63,253 nt of DNA from Gymnopus androsaceus JB14 (lineage: Eukaryota; Basidiomycota; Agaricomycetes; Agaricales; Omphalotaceae): the NCBI GenBank assembly GCA_009733575.1, contig ML769748.1, forward strand, positions 1 through 63,253, in the 5' to 3' direction. Positions 23,270-34,619 of the stretch are shown here, piece by piece. The position numbers were made by a program, and so were the translations under genes. The notes beneath the pieces were generated by a model that was not told the origin of the DNA, did not search any database, and saw nothing but the letters and a program-made list of their open reading frames with translations. The first letter of the stretch is position 1. Each line of letters starts with the position of its first letter.

Positions 23270-23725
23270 CCCCGTCATATTCATCATTGTTGTCTTTTCT
23301 CCATGCAAGTCGGTCGTAAAAGTCGACGACTTTGACGGTGAGATCGAAGTGAAAAAGGCGCTCAAGATAAGCGCGCACTTTGGCTTTCTCCTACGTATAT
23401 TATTATGTTAACAATAATTATGTGCAATGCGATTCGCTCAAAACCATCACAGGAACTCTACGCAGCAAACGCCTCTCATTTATAGGACGCCATGCGTGAT
23501 TTTTATCGTTTTAAGGTACTGCACAGTTTACTGGAAGCAAAAGACCAATACATACGAAGCTGCGACCAATGTCAGAAAAACAAGGACCTGATGAAGCTGG
23601 CGCCTCCCGGCCCTTTCTACGGGTTTCATCATCCCTGCTAGACGCACAGAGTGCCAGAACCGCCCCAGCACAGCATGTTCACGCTTGCAACTTCTTCTGA
23701 AACTTGACATACTGTAGTTGGCCAT
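23270..23725 (-). CDS. possible small gene, unidentified
   Basis: A minus-strand frame from ATG 23725 is Arg-rich (a mitochondrial presequence-like start). About 300 bp further on, another frame ends VRAYLERLFHFDLTVKVVDFYDRLAW. A short intron could join them. The second part weakly recalls mitochondrial ribosomal proteins, but I could not fix the splicing or family. Confidence 0.25.
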
Positions 23726-23915
23726 ATGCTCACCAGTCGGTTAGCTCTTACACATACAGCATAGGTCTCCCGTCCACTGCGCCGCAGAAGAACAGAGATA
23801 CATGCTACGCATCATAATTTTAAAAACACCGAGTTCATAGCAGGAGGAAATGTAAACGATAAAAAGGCCAAAGCTCGGAAACCCAATCGAGAGTTCACGA
23901 TCAAGTTTGACCAGT

Positions 23916-24575
23916 ATGTTTACTACCGACCGTCTGCACCTTCGTGGATTCGAACCCTCTGACGCGCGACGGATTTTCAATCTTTGGAATAATTCAGACG
24001 TCCAACGAACTATATCCAACGAATACATCGTTCCCCGGGGCCCAAAGTACATGGACAAACTTGCCGCCATGGTCGATGAGGCTGTTTTGTTTCTGGTTAT
24101 CGAAACACGTAGTGAAGAGGAGGATGGAGGTCAATTCGTCGGAACGACATCCATCGCAATGAGCCATCCAAAGAACCGCGATGGGATTTTTCGGAATTAT
24201 GCTGGAGCCAAAATTCTGGGGAAGAGGGTACGAAGTGGTTTCCTCTAAACAGGTAGCATAATACTGACAACCCAAATACGTATAGATACGGAGAGGAAGT
24301 GACCCGCTTCGTCGTTGATTATTGTTTTCATTCTTTGGGCTTGCATAGGGTAAGCTTGGGCGTGTTTGACGGCAATGAGAGGGCAAAAAAATTGTACGAG
24401 AAAGTGTGAGTTTGCGACCGTGATGAAATAACAAAAGAAAGCTCAGAATAATCCTACAGCGGCTTCGTCGAGGAAGGAAGAAAACGACAAGTGAACTGGA
24501 TCGACGGCCATTGGGAGGACAATCTTGCAATGGGAATTCTTGTTGAGGAGTGGAAGGCTAATAAATCAACGTAGA
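23916..24575 (+). CDS. GNAT N-acetyltransferase (RimJ/RimL type), one frameshift
   Basis: Acetyl-CoA-dependent acyltransferase fold. The start ATG 23916 gives MFTTDRLHLRGFEPSDARRIF. The core continues as QFVGTTSIAM, then FWGRGYGEEVTRFVVDYCFHSLGLHRVSLGVFDGNERAKKLYEKVGFVEEGRKRQV, and ends EEWKANKST at 24575. The (R/Q)-G-x-G-like acetyl-CoA loop is GRGYGEE, split by an intron at about 24230-24286; a second intron lies at 24404-24461. Before the loop the expected MLEPKFWGRG is in frame +2 relative to exon 1, because of one extra T at 24197-24198. Substrate unknown. The 5' end lies close to the opposite-strand small ORF. Confidence 0.85.
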
Positions 24576-24855
24576 GTGCACACATTTAGGTAGTTTTCAG
24601 CGAGTTTCTGTCATTGCTACAGCCGTATTTTATACAGTTCGGTAGGGCATTAATGTATAACAGATAACAGATCGAAACTAGAAAAGCCAGAGTTAGTATT
24701 CCGCGTCAAATGAACGAAAATGAAGCAAGTGTCAGACAAAAGTATAATGATTCCGGATAGACTTTTTCCTCAAAGCCCGAAAGCTCAGTAGAGGGAGTCT
24801 GTTCTATCATCACATGTAAAATACAACGAAACGCTGTAAACTCACGGTGCATGAA

Positions 24856-25347
24856 CTACCGGTTCTTGAAGTAATCGAGGATAACATTCAAGCCCTCGCT
24901 CTCTGCTCCGTAGTCCTTGACGACCACACAAGAGCATCCAACGACCTTTCTTGGGTTACCCTCTCTATCAATCTTGCACAGTCCAGCCCAAGTACCCAAG
25001 ACCTTTGCCTCCTGGACCTTGATCAGCGGGATTTTGTGTTCGGCGCAGAGAGCTTCGATGAGTTTGATGTACTCGGCTTCGGTGCAAGACTCGACGAGAA
25101 CGCAAAGGTGAGCCTGGCGCTTGTCCAGGGCCTTGGCACATTCACGAAGTCCGCGCGCGAGACCGTCGTGCACAAGTGCGTTCTTCAGGACTTGCTGCAG
25201 ACGAAGGATTTGTCAAGTAATTATAGCATTACAAAAGTAAAGGCGCACCTGAAGAGCATCTTCAATAGAGAGCTTTCCCTTGGGAGCCTCAGTAGTAACC
25301 TCGACCTCAGCAGCCTCGACAGCAATGTCATCTCCAGCGTCAGACAT
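24856..25347 (-). CDS. RPS12: 40S ribosomal protein eS12
   Basis: Small-subunit ribosomal protein of the L7Ae fold. Two coding exons: 25347-25249 (acidic N-terminus [20 protein letters not shown]) and 25194-24856, 145 aa. The second exon has the family core [21 protein letters not shown] stretch (here [19 protein letters not shown]), [39 protein letters not shown] and the C-terminal YFKNR. Intact. A further intron probably lies in the 5' leader. Its plus-strand shadow ORF is not a gene. Confidence 0.95.
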
Positions 25348-25554
25348 CCTAGATTTTCGAGATTTTTATTAGGTACAAAAACACACGACTAGACAGCAAG
25401 CTCACTTTTATTTTCGTGATTTGTTTTAAAGCAAGGTTGGGATGTCTTCTTCCGCGTTCGTCGATGCAAAGAGGAAAAAAAATAGGCGCTGCGAGTTTTG
25501 GTAGGGTGCCGATTCGGCTTGTCCAATTCCGGAAGGCAGCTGTAGAGCACGTGA

Positions 25555-26835
25555 TGTCAGTGGCTCTTATTTAGACGCTGACGCCACAGATCGCGACTCT
25601 AGTAACTCTCAAGTAGGCGAGTTTCTCACTGGTGCATTAATTTGAAGTATCATTATTCAAACACTATGGAGTAGCCCAGTCCGCAACCTTCGATCGTGAG
25701 AGTACGACATTCGTATTAACTTAGAGTATTATATGAAGGTAGTGGACAGATAAATAGCGAGGTACGGCTGAACTGAATCAGACTGAATCATCTTGTCCGA
25801 AAAACCTTCGCAACACCACTTTTCGCACCAAATAACGGTATCTGCTCCTAGCACGGAATTTTCAAGCATGTTACAAGACCTCGCGATTTACCTACAGGTT
25901 ACGATACATATTGTACAGTATGCGGACCACCACATGAGCTCCCCGAGTCTTGGCACGTCTAGGCCACAATCTGTTTCCGAAGAAGTTTCTCACTATGTTC
26001 CAAGGCCTCACGCTGCAAAGATACAATCAACACATGCACACAGCAGCTCAAGAAAAGGAGCAAAAACACACATTGTGGGCCACAATACAATTCGGTTTAG
26101 CCTTAACCATTACCTCAAGTCCAGACAAAAACTCTTTTGCTAGCTGTTCCTTTGGGATAGCATCCTGAATCTCCTTCACAGTATCTGCATGCAACATGCA
26201 ATCCAGGAGCTCCGGTCTACCAAAAGCATCATATCCACCTAGGTCGAAGAAGGCAGAGAGTTGGACCAACATGGCTGTTGCAGAGCTCATGCCTGCGTTG
26301 AACGGATTGGTATGCAGCATGATACTTTGAGTAACGTCTCCAATTTCGGAAGCATTAAGCAAAGGCCCATACGTCTGAACTAGGTGTTCAAACGCAATTA
26401 TCCCGCCCGTAAACTCAAAGGTCATCTCGTGGGAGGGATGAGTCGTCACTTCCTCGTTCGTACTGAGCCCAAGGTCGTGTAAAACAGTACCAAGGTAAAC
26501 TCGTTTGAACACTTCCTCGCGCGCAATTTGGGGGACGGAGGGAGTTTTGGATGGAAAGCCGCTGTGGAGGATGGCAAGAGAATAATAATACATTCTCAGG
26601 GAGTGGTTGAATATAGATTCGGAAGTTAGCTTTTTCGCAAGTTCGTACGACTTTCGGAACTCTGCTGTGTCGAAGGCCTTGAGCTCTTCCAAACCAACAT
26701 AAGTCGGTTTGAAATTGCCTTTGGCAATGAGTTTTTCAAAATTGGAAGGGACGAATGCATCGAAGGTCTGAGGAATAGCCATCATATGAGAGTGAAAAGT
26801 TTGAGATACCCCCTACCGCCACCGACCTTTTATAC
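25555..26835. repeat. tandem duplication unit 1 (with 27295-28660)
   Basis: Shared landmarks begin at TTAGRCGCTGACGCCACAG, continue through GATAAATAGCGA and run through the gene to its TATA region. Confidence 0.75.
25959..26785 (-). CDS. cyanamide hydratase-like HD-domain protein
   Basis: Resembles fungal cyanamide hydratase (urea hydro-lyase, EC 4.2.1.69; yeast Ddi2/3), a metal-dependent HD-domain enzyme that hydrates cyanamide to urea. Seen in order: SIFNHSLRMYYYSLAILHSGFP (first metal-site His), YLGTVLHDLGLS (HD pair), EFTGGIIAFEHL, IMLHTNPFNAG, then FFDLGGYDAFGRPELLD, VMVKAKPNCIVAHN. A GT-AG intron then leads to a short last exon ending at 25959; that last exon is less certain. The HD residues are present. 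TATAAAAGG lies about 45 bp upstream (26827-26834). A degenerate tandem copy follows at 27.9-28.6 kb. Confidence 0.85.
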
Positions 26836-27294
26836 CATCGATTTGATTAACAAGTCCAAACACTGTTCTTGATTGTGTATTCATTTCCTATCTGATGGAC
26901 TCTGGGCAGAGAATGAGTAACGCTACCCTATTCCTAGAGTGCAAAGTAAGGGCGTACTCTAGTTCGCTGTCGCCGATGCCGGTCCCAAAGGTTAGACAAT
27001 TTACGGATCCATCGCACGAGCCAGACCAAGACATTGAGGAATCCTCTTCATAAGATACAGGAGCATGTGAAATGAATTACTTGATACCCAGGACGCCTCA
27101 GAAAGAGTCTGAACGGTCCTATTCATTTTACAAAGTACTAGCTCGTAAGCATATCGCCAAGGCCGGTTCAGGCCGCAGTTTGAAAGTAAGTGTAGAGACA
27201 ATTTATCAGTCTTTGCCGATATATCAGGAGCTTGACCAAGACGCTTTTTGGAACATGAAAGACAAGAGAAAGGACGCCTGCCCATGCGGTTGGT

Positions 27295-28660
27295 TTGATG
27301 GCTCATTTAGGCGCTGACGCCACAGCGCGCGACGCGAACAAATACACTGACGGTTCGACAAACGTATGTGCATAGAAGGTATAGCTTGCTTGAATCAAGC
27401 CTTAAACTTGAAGCCTCCAAATTCTCAAGGAGTCCCAGGGACCTGATTACTAATTCTATGTGAGTTTCTCGGTCCACTGGTATTCATCGTTCACCTACCC
27501 CAGTCTGCAGCCTTCGATCGAGGAGGAATTGATCATTGATATCGCTTGACAGAAGTCAAGGCGTGGATGTGGTATTTAGTAAGTACGCAGTAGTGGTCAG
27601 ATAAATAGCGAAATGCGGCTAACCCTTTCGCATCTCGAAAAATATCGGAAACACGTTGGAACATTCGTGATTCCGCTTTCATGTTGCCGTCAAGCTTGCA
27701 GCAAAGCCTCTTGCGACGAAAGGCTTCAAGTACGTACAAGTTAAGATCCATTTTGTACACATGAACGCCCAGAGTTCTGGTACATCTACTGAGAACCGGC
27801 CTCAACCTGATCGTGAAGAAGTTTCAAGATATGATTTAAGGCATCAGGCTGCAAAAAATACAGTCAGTATACACACAGGTGCTCAATACAGAGATCAAAA
27901 ACACACACCATGAGCTACAAGACAATTCGGTTGAGCCTTAACCATCTCCTCAAGGTCACTTTCGCCGCCCCCTCCTTAGGAATCTCAACCTGAATTTCCT
28001 TCACAGTATCTGTATGCAACATGCATTCCAGGAGTTCCGGTTTACCAAAAGCATCATATCCACCTAGGTCAAAGAAGGCAGAAAGTTGGACCAACATGAC
28101 CGTTGCAGAGCTCATGCCTGCATTGAACGGAAAAGTGTGGAGCATAATACTTTGAGTAACGTCTCCAATTTCGGAAGCATCAAGCATTAAAGGCCCATAC
28201 GTCTGAACCAGATGCTCAAACGCGATTATTCCGCCGTGAACTCAAAGGATATCTCATGGGAGGGATGGGTCGTTACTTCCTTGTTCGTACTAAGCCCAAG
28301 GTCATGCAAAACAGTACCAAGGTAAACCCGTTTGAAGAGCTCCGCGCGCTTGATCTGGGGGACGGAGGGGTGTTGGATGGAAAGCCGCTGTGGAGGATGC
28401 GAGAGAATAATAATACATTCGCAGACAATGGTTGAATAGGCATTCAGAGGTTAACTTTTTCGCAAGCTCGTATGACTTTCGGAACTCTGCCTGAAGGCCT
28501 TGAGCTCTTTCAAACCGACCTAAATCGGTTTGAAGATGGCTTTGGCAATGAGTGTCCAAAGTCGGAAGGACGAAAGCGTCGAAGGTCTGAGGAATAGTCA
28601 TCCTATATGAGAGTGAAGTTTGAGGTAGGCCTCTATAACCACCGCTGACTTTTTATAGTA
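27295..28660 (-). pseudogene. tandem copy of the cyanamide hydratase-like gene, decayed
   Basis: The whole unit repeats 25.56-26.83 kb with the same order and orientation, including the 3' flank. The coding part lies at about 27.86-28.60 kb. It starts MTIPQTFDAFV and keeps EFRKSYELAKKLTSE. The first metal-site motif is changed from FNHSLRMYYY to FNHCLRMYYY, with His kept, and the frame breaks soon after (around 28400) and again before MLDASEIGDVTQSIMLHT. The HD-motif region is still present but lies in another frame. Near the end, CMLHTDTVKEIQ runs into a changed C-terminus. No continuous enzyme can be read. Confidence 0.8.
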
Positions 28661-28853
28661 TTGTACGGTATGCAACGCTTTTGCGGTCAATCGTTGAAAA
28701 GATGAACAATTTAGATAAAACCTCAGTTCCGCATCGTGGATTCGTGGTTGACGTTGAGGACTGATATCGCGAATTTTATGTTTCAAACGAGATACAACGA
28801 ATGAGTTGATCATCGAAAGTCAAATACATTTTACAAATCCCCACTCAACTTTT

Positions 28854-31463
28854 TCAATCCTTCATGACGATGTCCAAATCATTCACCGCGTTCAACACCG
28901 CTTTCACACCCGACGCAGTAATGTCTGTATCTGTCGCTACACCCCATGCACTCAATTTAGTTTTTCTGCCTTCGACCTCATAAACCAAATCCACATAACT
29001 CGCCGCCGTCACCTCGCTTCCCTCTCCAATTGAATGTTCCCAGTAATCTCTTATCGACAGAGTGCCAGCGATTTGCGTATGCAGCGCGGCGAGGACGGAA
29101 GAGAGAGGTCCATTCCCTGAACCGGAAATGGAGCGGGATGCACCACCGAAAAAGGTGAATGAGCCAGAGAGGGCACGTCGCTTGTCATCGAGGTGATCCA
29201 ACTTGAATGACTCCATGCACACATTCGTCGGAGGCTTCTCGTTTTGGTAGTTGTACGTGTCTTTAAACAACTGCGTTACTCCATCGACAGAGATTTCTCC
29301 ATCTCCTTCTAAGGCTTTCCGTTGGACAACTTCGAAAAACGCCGTTTGGAACCTCCGCGGAAGTTCGAGACCGAGCTGATTGACAATGACACTTGCAACG
29401 TCTTCCTGCCCAGATGATTTCGAATGGAATCCGAGAGTAAGCTTGAGCTCGGGTAGTTCTCGACCATCGCTAATCGCAGTATTTACGGCGCTCAATACTG
29501 CCCTCAGTCCACTGCGGGCAATGTCCGTGTCAACGCCGACACCCCACCACGATTGACTGGCTGAAGTCGTTTTTCGGTCGTTTGCTGGGACAAGCTCGAC
29601 ATAAGATGCCGCACGAGCGTTTTCGCCTTCGTCTGCATCGGCAATTGTGTGTTCGGAATAGTCGCGGATAGCGAAATCCAGGTTAAGGTGTGTGCGAAGG
29701 GCATCGAGAAGAGCTGATAGCGGTCCATTGCCTTGTCCTCGAATAACACGGTAAACACCATCCACAGAAACAGTACCGTCGAAACGACGCGTTTCATCAT
29801 CATCTTCGCCTGATTCGGCATCAGCGTCGCTCGGCGATTTCTTTTTGTCGGAAGTGGAAATTTTAAAGTTGCGCAGGGAAAGACGACCTTTATACGCCGG
29901 CCCGTAATGATATGCGCGCCTGAAAGCTTGGGTGATATCATCCACTGTCATTTCTCTTGCCTCGCGGTCAGAGACCTCTTGAACGACTTGATAAAACGCG
30001 ACTTGCATCTTTCTCGGAAGATCCAGATGCAAATTTTGTTTGAGCAGATAGGCGATACCACCCTTGCCTGATTGTGAATTCACCCTAATCAAAGCTTCGT
30101 ACGTCTGACCCAGGTCCGCCGGATCGATAGGTAGGTAGGGGATATCCCAGATCAGAGGCTCTCCCTTTGCCTTGCACTCCTGATGCCTCAGACGTTGGGC
30201 CTCAAAGCCCTTCTTGATGGCGTCCTGATGCGAGCCAGAGAAGGCAGTAAACACCAGCTCGCCGGCGTAAGGGTAGCGTGCAGGGACAGGAAGGTCATTA
30301 CATGCAGTAACAATGTCAATGGTGTTTTGTAAGTCACTGAAGTCGAGATTGGGAGGGATACCCTGGGTGTAGAGATTCAAAGCAAGGTTGACGAGGTCGA
30401 CGTTGCCGGTTCGTTCGCCGTTACCAAAGAAGCAACCTTCAATACGGTCTCCGCCAGCTAGGACTCCAAGCTCTGCAGATGCAATCCCTGTGCCTTGGAA
30501 CGAAAGCGTTAGAAATAAAGCAATCCGAAGAAAGAAAAGCTTACCTCGGTCATTATGAGGATGTAAACTGACAATGATTTTCTCTCGTTCAGAGATTTTG
30601 TTGCAAAAGTTTTCAATCTATTTACTGTTGAGTTAGACATGATACAGGCAATGCCTCGAGCACTTACTTGGTCGGCATAATGATTCGGAGGAGCAATCTC
30701 GACCGTGGATGGCAGATTAAATATAATCCGCTCCTCGCCCAGTCCAGCCTTACCCCAGGCCGTTTTGACTGCTTCACAGACTTCAATCGCGAAATCCGGC
30801 TCTGTCTGGGTGAATGTCTCCGGACTATATTCATATATAAACTTCGTTCCGTACTTGTTGGTGCATTCTTCCGTCAGCTGACGGACAATTTTGGTGTGTT
30901 TGACGGCGAGATCGATGGTTTGTTCTTTCGAATTTCGAAAGACGACGTTGCGGAAGGTGGGACTGGTGGCATTGTACATGTGCAAGATGGCGTGTTTAGC
31001 GCCAGCAACAGAGTCGATAGTCCGCTTAATGAGGTCCTCTCGAGCTGGAGTCAGAACCTGGGGTGTATTAGATATAGCAAGAAAAAATACAGATCTAACC
31101 AACCTGAATCCAAACATCATCCGGAATCTCATTCTTCTCAATCAGCCCCCGTACGAACGCAAAATCAGTATCACTAGCACTTGGGTATGCAACCTCGATC
31201 TGCTTTACTCCGCATTTGACGACTTCCCTGAAGAAAGTCGTCTTTTGTTCAATTGTCATTGGGTTAACTAGCGCCTGATTTCCATCGCGGAGGTCGGTAG
31301 ACAGCCACACTGGAGCTTTGCTGAACGTTTTCGACGGCCATTGACGATTTGGCAAGTTTATAGGCGTATATGGCCTGTACTTTTGTGAGGGCTCAGATCT
31401 GGGATAATCGCGTCATGAGCATTGAATGAAGAACTTCAGGCTAATAACTCACAGCATAGGCAT
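28854..31463 (-). CDS. LEU4: 2-isopropylmalate synthase with a duplicated C-terminal regulatory region
   Basis: First committed step of leucine synthesis: acetyl-CoA plus 2-oxoisovalerate to 2-isopropylmalate. Exons 31463-31453, 31398-31104, 31057-30668, 30617-30545, 30493-28854 give an unbroken 802 aa. The TIM-barrel catalytic part has [12 protein letters not shown] (metal/substrate site), [52 protein letters not shown] and GKGGIAYLL. After it come two regulatory (LeuA dimer-like) modules, each with a linker helix ([13 protein letters not shown] / [13 protein letters not shown]), a G-x-G-N-G-P-L-S motif (about 29735-29720, about 29120-29100) and IRDY-E-H. Ordinary fungal enzymes have one and are shorter (about 600-650 aa). 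Confidence 0.95.
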
Positions 31464-32164
31464 GCTTGGAAATCCGATAAAACCAAGAAACGAAGAAGCA
31501 AGGAGTTGAGTAGAGAAATTTAGCCGCCGGGCAAACTTTATTGACTCGAGCATATGATGTCACAAAAACCGACGGCCGAATAACACCGATTATGGGCGCT
31601 TATTCGTTATTCAGAAAAAGACAGCGCTAGCTTACAAACCGCGAGTAGACATCCAGTCACATCCTGATGAGTATTCTCTCGGAACGGTCATCAGGAATTT
31701 ACCAACGCTCGGAAATCTTGGAATCTTCAAAAAAAAAAAAAAGCACAAAGACCTCAATGAGATTTCTGCGAGTGGAATTTTGCGAATCTCTGCGCGAAAG
31801 GCTTCAGTAGCATTGAAGATCCTGAGGTTGAATTTGGAAATGCATAAACTCTCACATACCCAATCTCAAAAAATCTAGTCAAGAGTCTTCGAACCCATTA
31901 TCCAGGATCTTTACACACCGTTGTCCCAAACCTTGCTCCTTGGTGCTCATGGTCCAATCAAAAGAACTTGACCATCTATCATTCATTCACATCATCTCTT
32001 CGCGATGGGTTCCGGACAAAATCTACCCAGAAAAGATCGCTGTTTGGTACTTGCGCTTGCGCTCTGTCGAACTGCATCTATTACAGGAATCGGATAGTCG
32101 GACTATCTGTCTTTGGTACCCATCTATTACGGGAATCGACTATCTGTCTTTGGTACCCTTCCAC
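31464..32164. other. 5' flank of LEU4 and spacer
   Basis: No gene recognised. A poly-A run lies at about 31728-31740, and two imperfect direct copies of an about 41-bp unit (CATCTATTAC..GGTACC) occur at about 32086-32155. Confidence 0.4.
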
Positions 32165-32447
32165 AAGGCAGGTATTCGACGATGGCGAAAAATTTTGTGT
32201 TGTGTGACAGGATAGGCTGAAGCCGAAGAAGGACTTGGAGCACTCATTTGAGCTCTGAAAGCATCGTAATTCTGAACACGAAGGTGGAAAAAGAAATTCC
32301 TTCAAATTGGTGGTTTATTGCTTTACCGGTACACGATAAAGTACTACACAAAAATAGGTAAGGTCTCCAAGAGTCCTTTAGATTCGTATATCTGGAGTAT
32401 TATAGCAAGCGGGTATCAAAATAGTCCATTCAAAGGGGCGTTGGTGA

Positions 32448-33174
32448 TTACAATCCAAGAGAGCCGAGAGTAAGACCCAAAGCGAGGCTGTTGAGCAAAC
32501 CGGCGACATCGACAAGCCTGTGACGAATGACTATGAGCAACACATTAAACGTTCGGTAAAAGACGACACATACAAGTCAGCAACAAGAGTCAACACGCCA
32601 GACAGCAAAGTCTCGAGTCCACTCAAAACCTCGTTGAGAGCAGTGTCGAGATTGGAAGCACCGGGGATCACGCCGCCAAGGGCATCAACGACTGAACCAA
32701 GAGCGTCGGCGATGTCCTGCGTTACGACTTGACATCAGCTATGAAGTTCATGGAAATACTGCGCCGATACGTACAGTGACAATGTCAGCGGTGGTGGTGG
32801 CAATTTCATCTTCACTTTGACGGCGGGCCTTTCGGCTCGAAGTTTCGAGGGAGGCCAACGAGGAGGATGCAGTGTTAAGAGAAGTGATCAAGTCATCGAC
32901 AAGAGGAGCAATGTTCGCATTAGTAGCAGTTCCAGCTTGTCCGAAGGAGGCTAGAGTGAAAAATGTTAGTAGAGCCTCACGAAGACGATATCTAGAAGAA
33001 CTCACTGATCTGAGACAAAGTCGTGTTTGTAGAGCTCTGCAATGTGCTGAGAACAGTTGCGATGTCAGCAGTGTCTTGCCTCTTCTGTACCGCAGCGTTG
33101 GAGGAGGGTGCAGAGGCGACAAAGCCAAAGGAGGCAACAAGGAAGGATACTGCGAAGAAGCGAGCAAAGAACAT
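32448..33174 (-). CDS. small secreted HsbA/cell-wall-mannoprotein-like protein, copy B
   Basis: Four exons join in frame from ATG 33174 to TAA 32448, about 185 aa. Signal peptide MFFARFFAVSFLVASFGFVASA, Kex2-like KR before QDTADIATVLSTLQ, then cysteine-free amphipathic helices (NIAPLVDDLITSLNTASSSL, DIADALGSVVDALGG, LNEVLSGLETLLSGVL) and a hydrophobic C-terminus LLVDVAGLLNSLALG. Introns start at GTGAGT, GTACGT and GTATGT. The protein most resembles HsbA-like surface-binding proteins, but this is a pattern call. It is a diverged duplicate of copy A with an altered middle (RKARRQSEDEIATTTADIV replaces QSAGDIVTIIIAIL). Confidence 0.6.
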
Positions 33175-33259
33175 TGTCGGGATAAGTGAGAATTGGGTGG
33201 TTAGCTAGTAGTTCAGATAGGAAAGACTGGCTGTTGTCAATTACCAAGTCGATCCCAAA

Positions 33260-33270
33260 GCTTTTATACC
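33260..33270 (-). promoter_or_regulatory. TATA box of HsbA-like copy B
   Basis: GGTATAAAAGC on the minus strand upstream of ATG 33174, identical in sequence and spacing to copy A. Confidence 0.55.
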
Positions 33271-33925
33271 ACTCAACGGTGCAACTCCACCCTTGATATT
33301 TTGCGACAACATATCACTGCAACATTTGGAGGATGTGCCAGTGCTTGTTGCGTGTTCTCCCATGGTCTCCGCAACTACGCAAATAAATTCATTCCTATAC
33401 ATAGAGTACATCCATGCTCTCTAAAATTGAGTACAAAATATCATGAAACGCGAAAAAAAATGAGATATCACGGAAACGGTAGGTGTAGGACGCTCATCAT
33501 GACGAATCATAACCTTTATAAGGAAGTCATTGCGTAGAAGATATATGAGATGATGATATTTTCTTATGAGCGGTGTCTCCGTTGAAATAGAAAAGCCTGT
33601 TTTTGCTCCACGATTCGCTCTTTTGAATTTATATCCCTGCATGGCGGATGTGCGAATCAAAGGTTGAAGATAGTATCTTCAACGATGATCTTGAAAGCAA
33701 GTACAATTATTAGTGGAGTGAGAAACATAAACGCTACCGTCCGATTCCAAGGCAGATAATTGGATGTGATCGTGCATACTACAGTATGTTCGAACGACTC
33801 TGAAAACACAGTAGAGTAGTGAACTTGGCATCCCAATTTTGAGAGACGCTTGATTTTTTTTCTGCTAGCACTTCGAAAGGAATGGCGTCAATGACGTCAA
33901 ATGCGACCGACCACAGCCAATCTAT

Positions 33926-34310
33926 TCACACCGCCAATCATTATGCTTCAGCCAGGCTGAAGCATAATGTGAAAAAATTAATTTCAATACATTTACGAAA
34001 TGTGATTTTTCAGAGTACTATGGAAAAAATATATTTCATTAAATAAACGAAATAAAAGTTTTCAGACTATCTAAAGTGGGAAGCTTCAGCCACGGTCCGA
34101 AACCTATTGTTTCGGACAGAAGCCGAAACAATTACCTTTGACCGGGCTGAAAGTCTACCCAAAAAGGTATATTTCGCCGACCAGGCGAAGCATTCCATTT
34201 CAGCAGCCTTTTCAGGGCAATGCTGAAATGACAAAGTTCATCTACGTGGCGGCTAAGCGGCAGCGTAGCGTACTCTGTAGTGTACACTGAAGTGCATAGC
34301 GGAGGCTCAC
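33926..34310 (+). repeat. hairpin-rich repeat element, left copy
   Basis: About 385 bp running from TCACACCGCCAATC to GCATAGCGGAGGCT. It holds a series of separate palindromes: a perfect 15-bp arm hairpin with a 1-base loop at 33939-33969 (CATTATGCTTCAGCC), overlapping hairpins around ATTGTTTCGG/CCGAAACAAT (34096-34132), and CATTTCAGCA/TGCTGAAATG (34196-34205 with 34221-34230). A second copy in opposite orientation lies at 57511-57898. No coding capacity and no clear target duplication. Confidence 0.8.
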
Positions 34311-34619
34311 AGAAATACTCAATATTATACCAAGTTTAACTAAGAAACCGTGATACATATACATGACCAGTAAGATAAGTATCAAATCTACATGTATACC
34401 CAGCACTTAGTCCAGTCACTGCAGAGATGGACCAAAAATTAAATGTCGAAAGAAGGATGGATGATGGATGATGCTTACCAGCCCAACGGTTGCCACCAAT
34501 GACAACTAAACAGAGTCTTTGCAGGATCCGGATCTGCATAAATTATAGGATCAAGATTTGGTTATCGGCGTAGTGGAGATGAGTATCATTCACACTTCGT
34601 GAGAAGCAATGCCAAAGCC

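Larger units (their letters stand above)
32165..33285. repeat. segmental duplication, copy 2 (with 16055-17140)
   Basis: Second copy of the HsbA-like gene segment, about 16 kb from the first and in the same orientation. Confidence 0.8.

Noticed and set aside
24847..25392. 181-residue plus-strand ORF
   Set aside because: Antisense to ribosomal protein eS12.
31728..31740. Poly-A tail of a retrocopy
   Set aside because: No gene or retroelement sequence ends there and no target duplication is visible; probably a simple A run.
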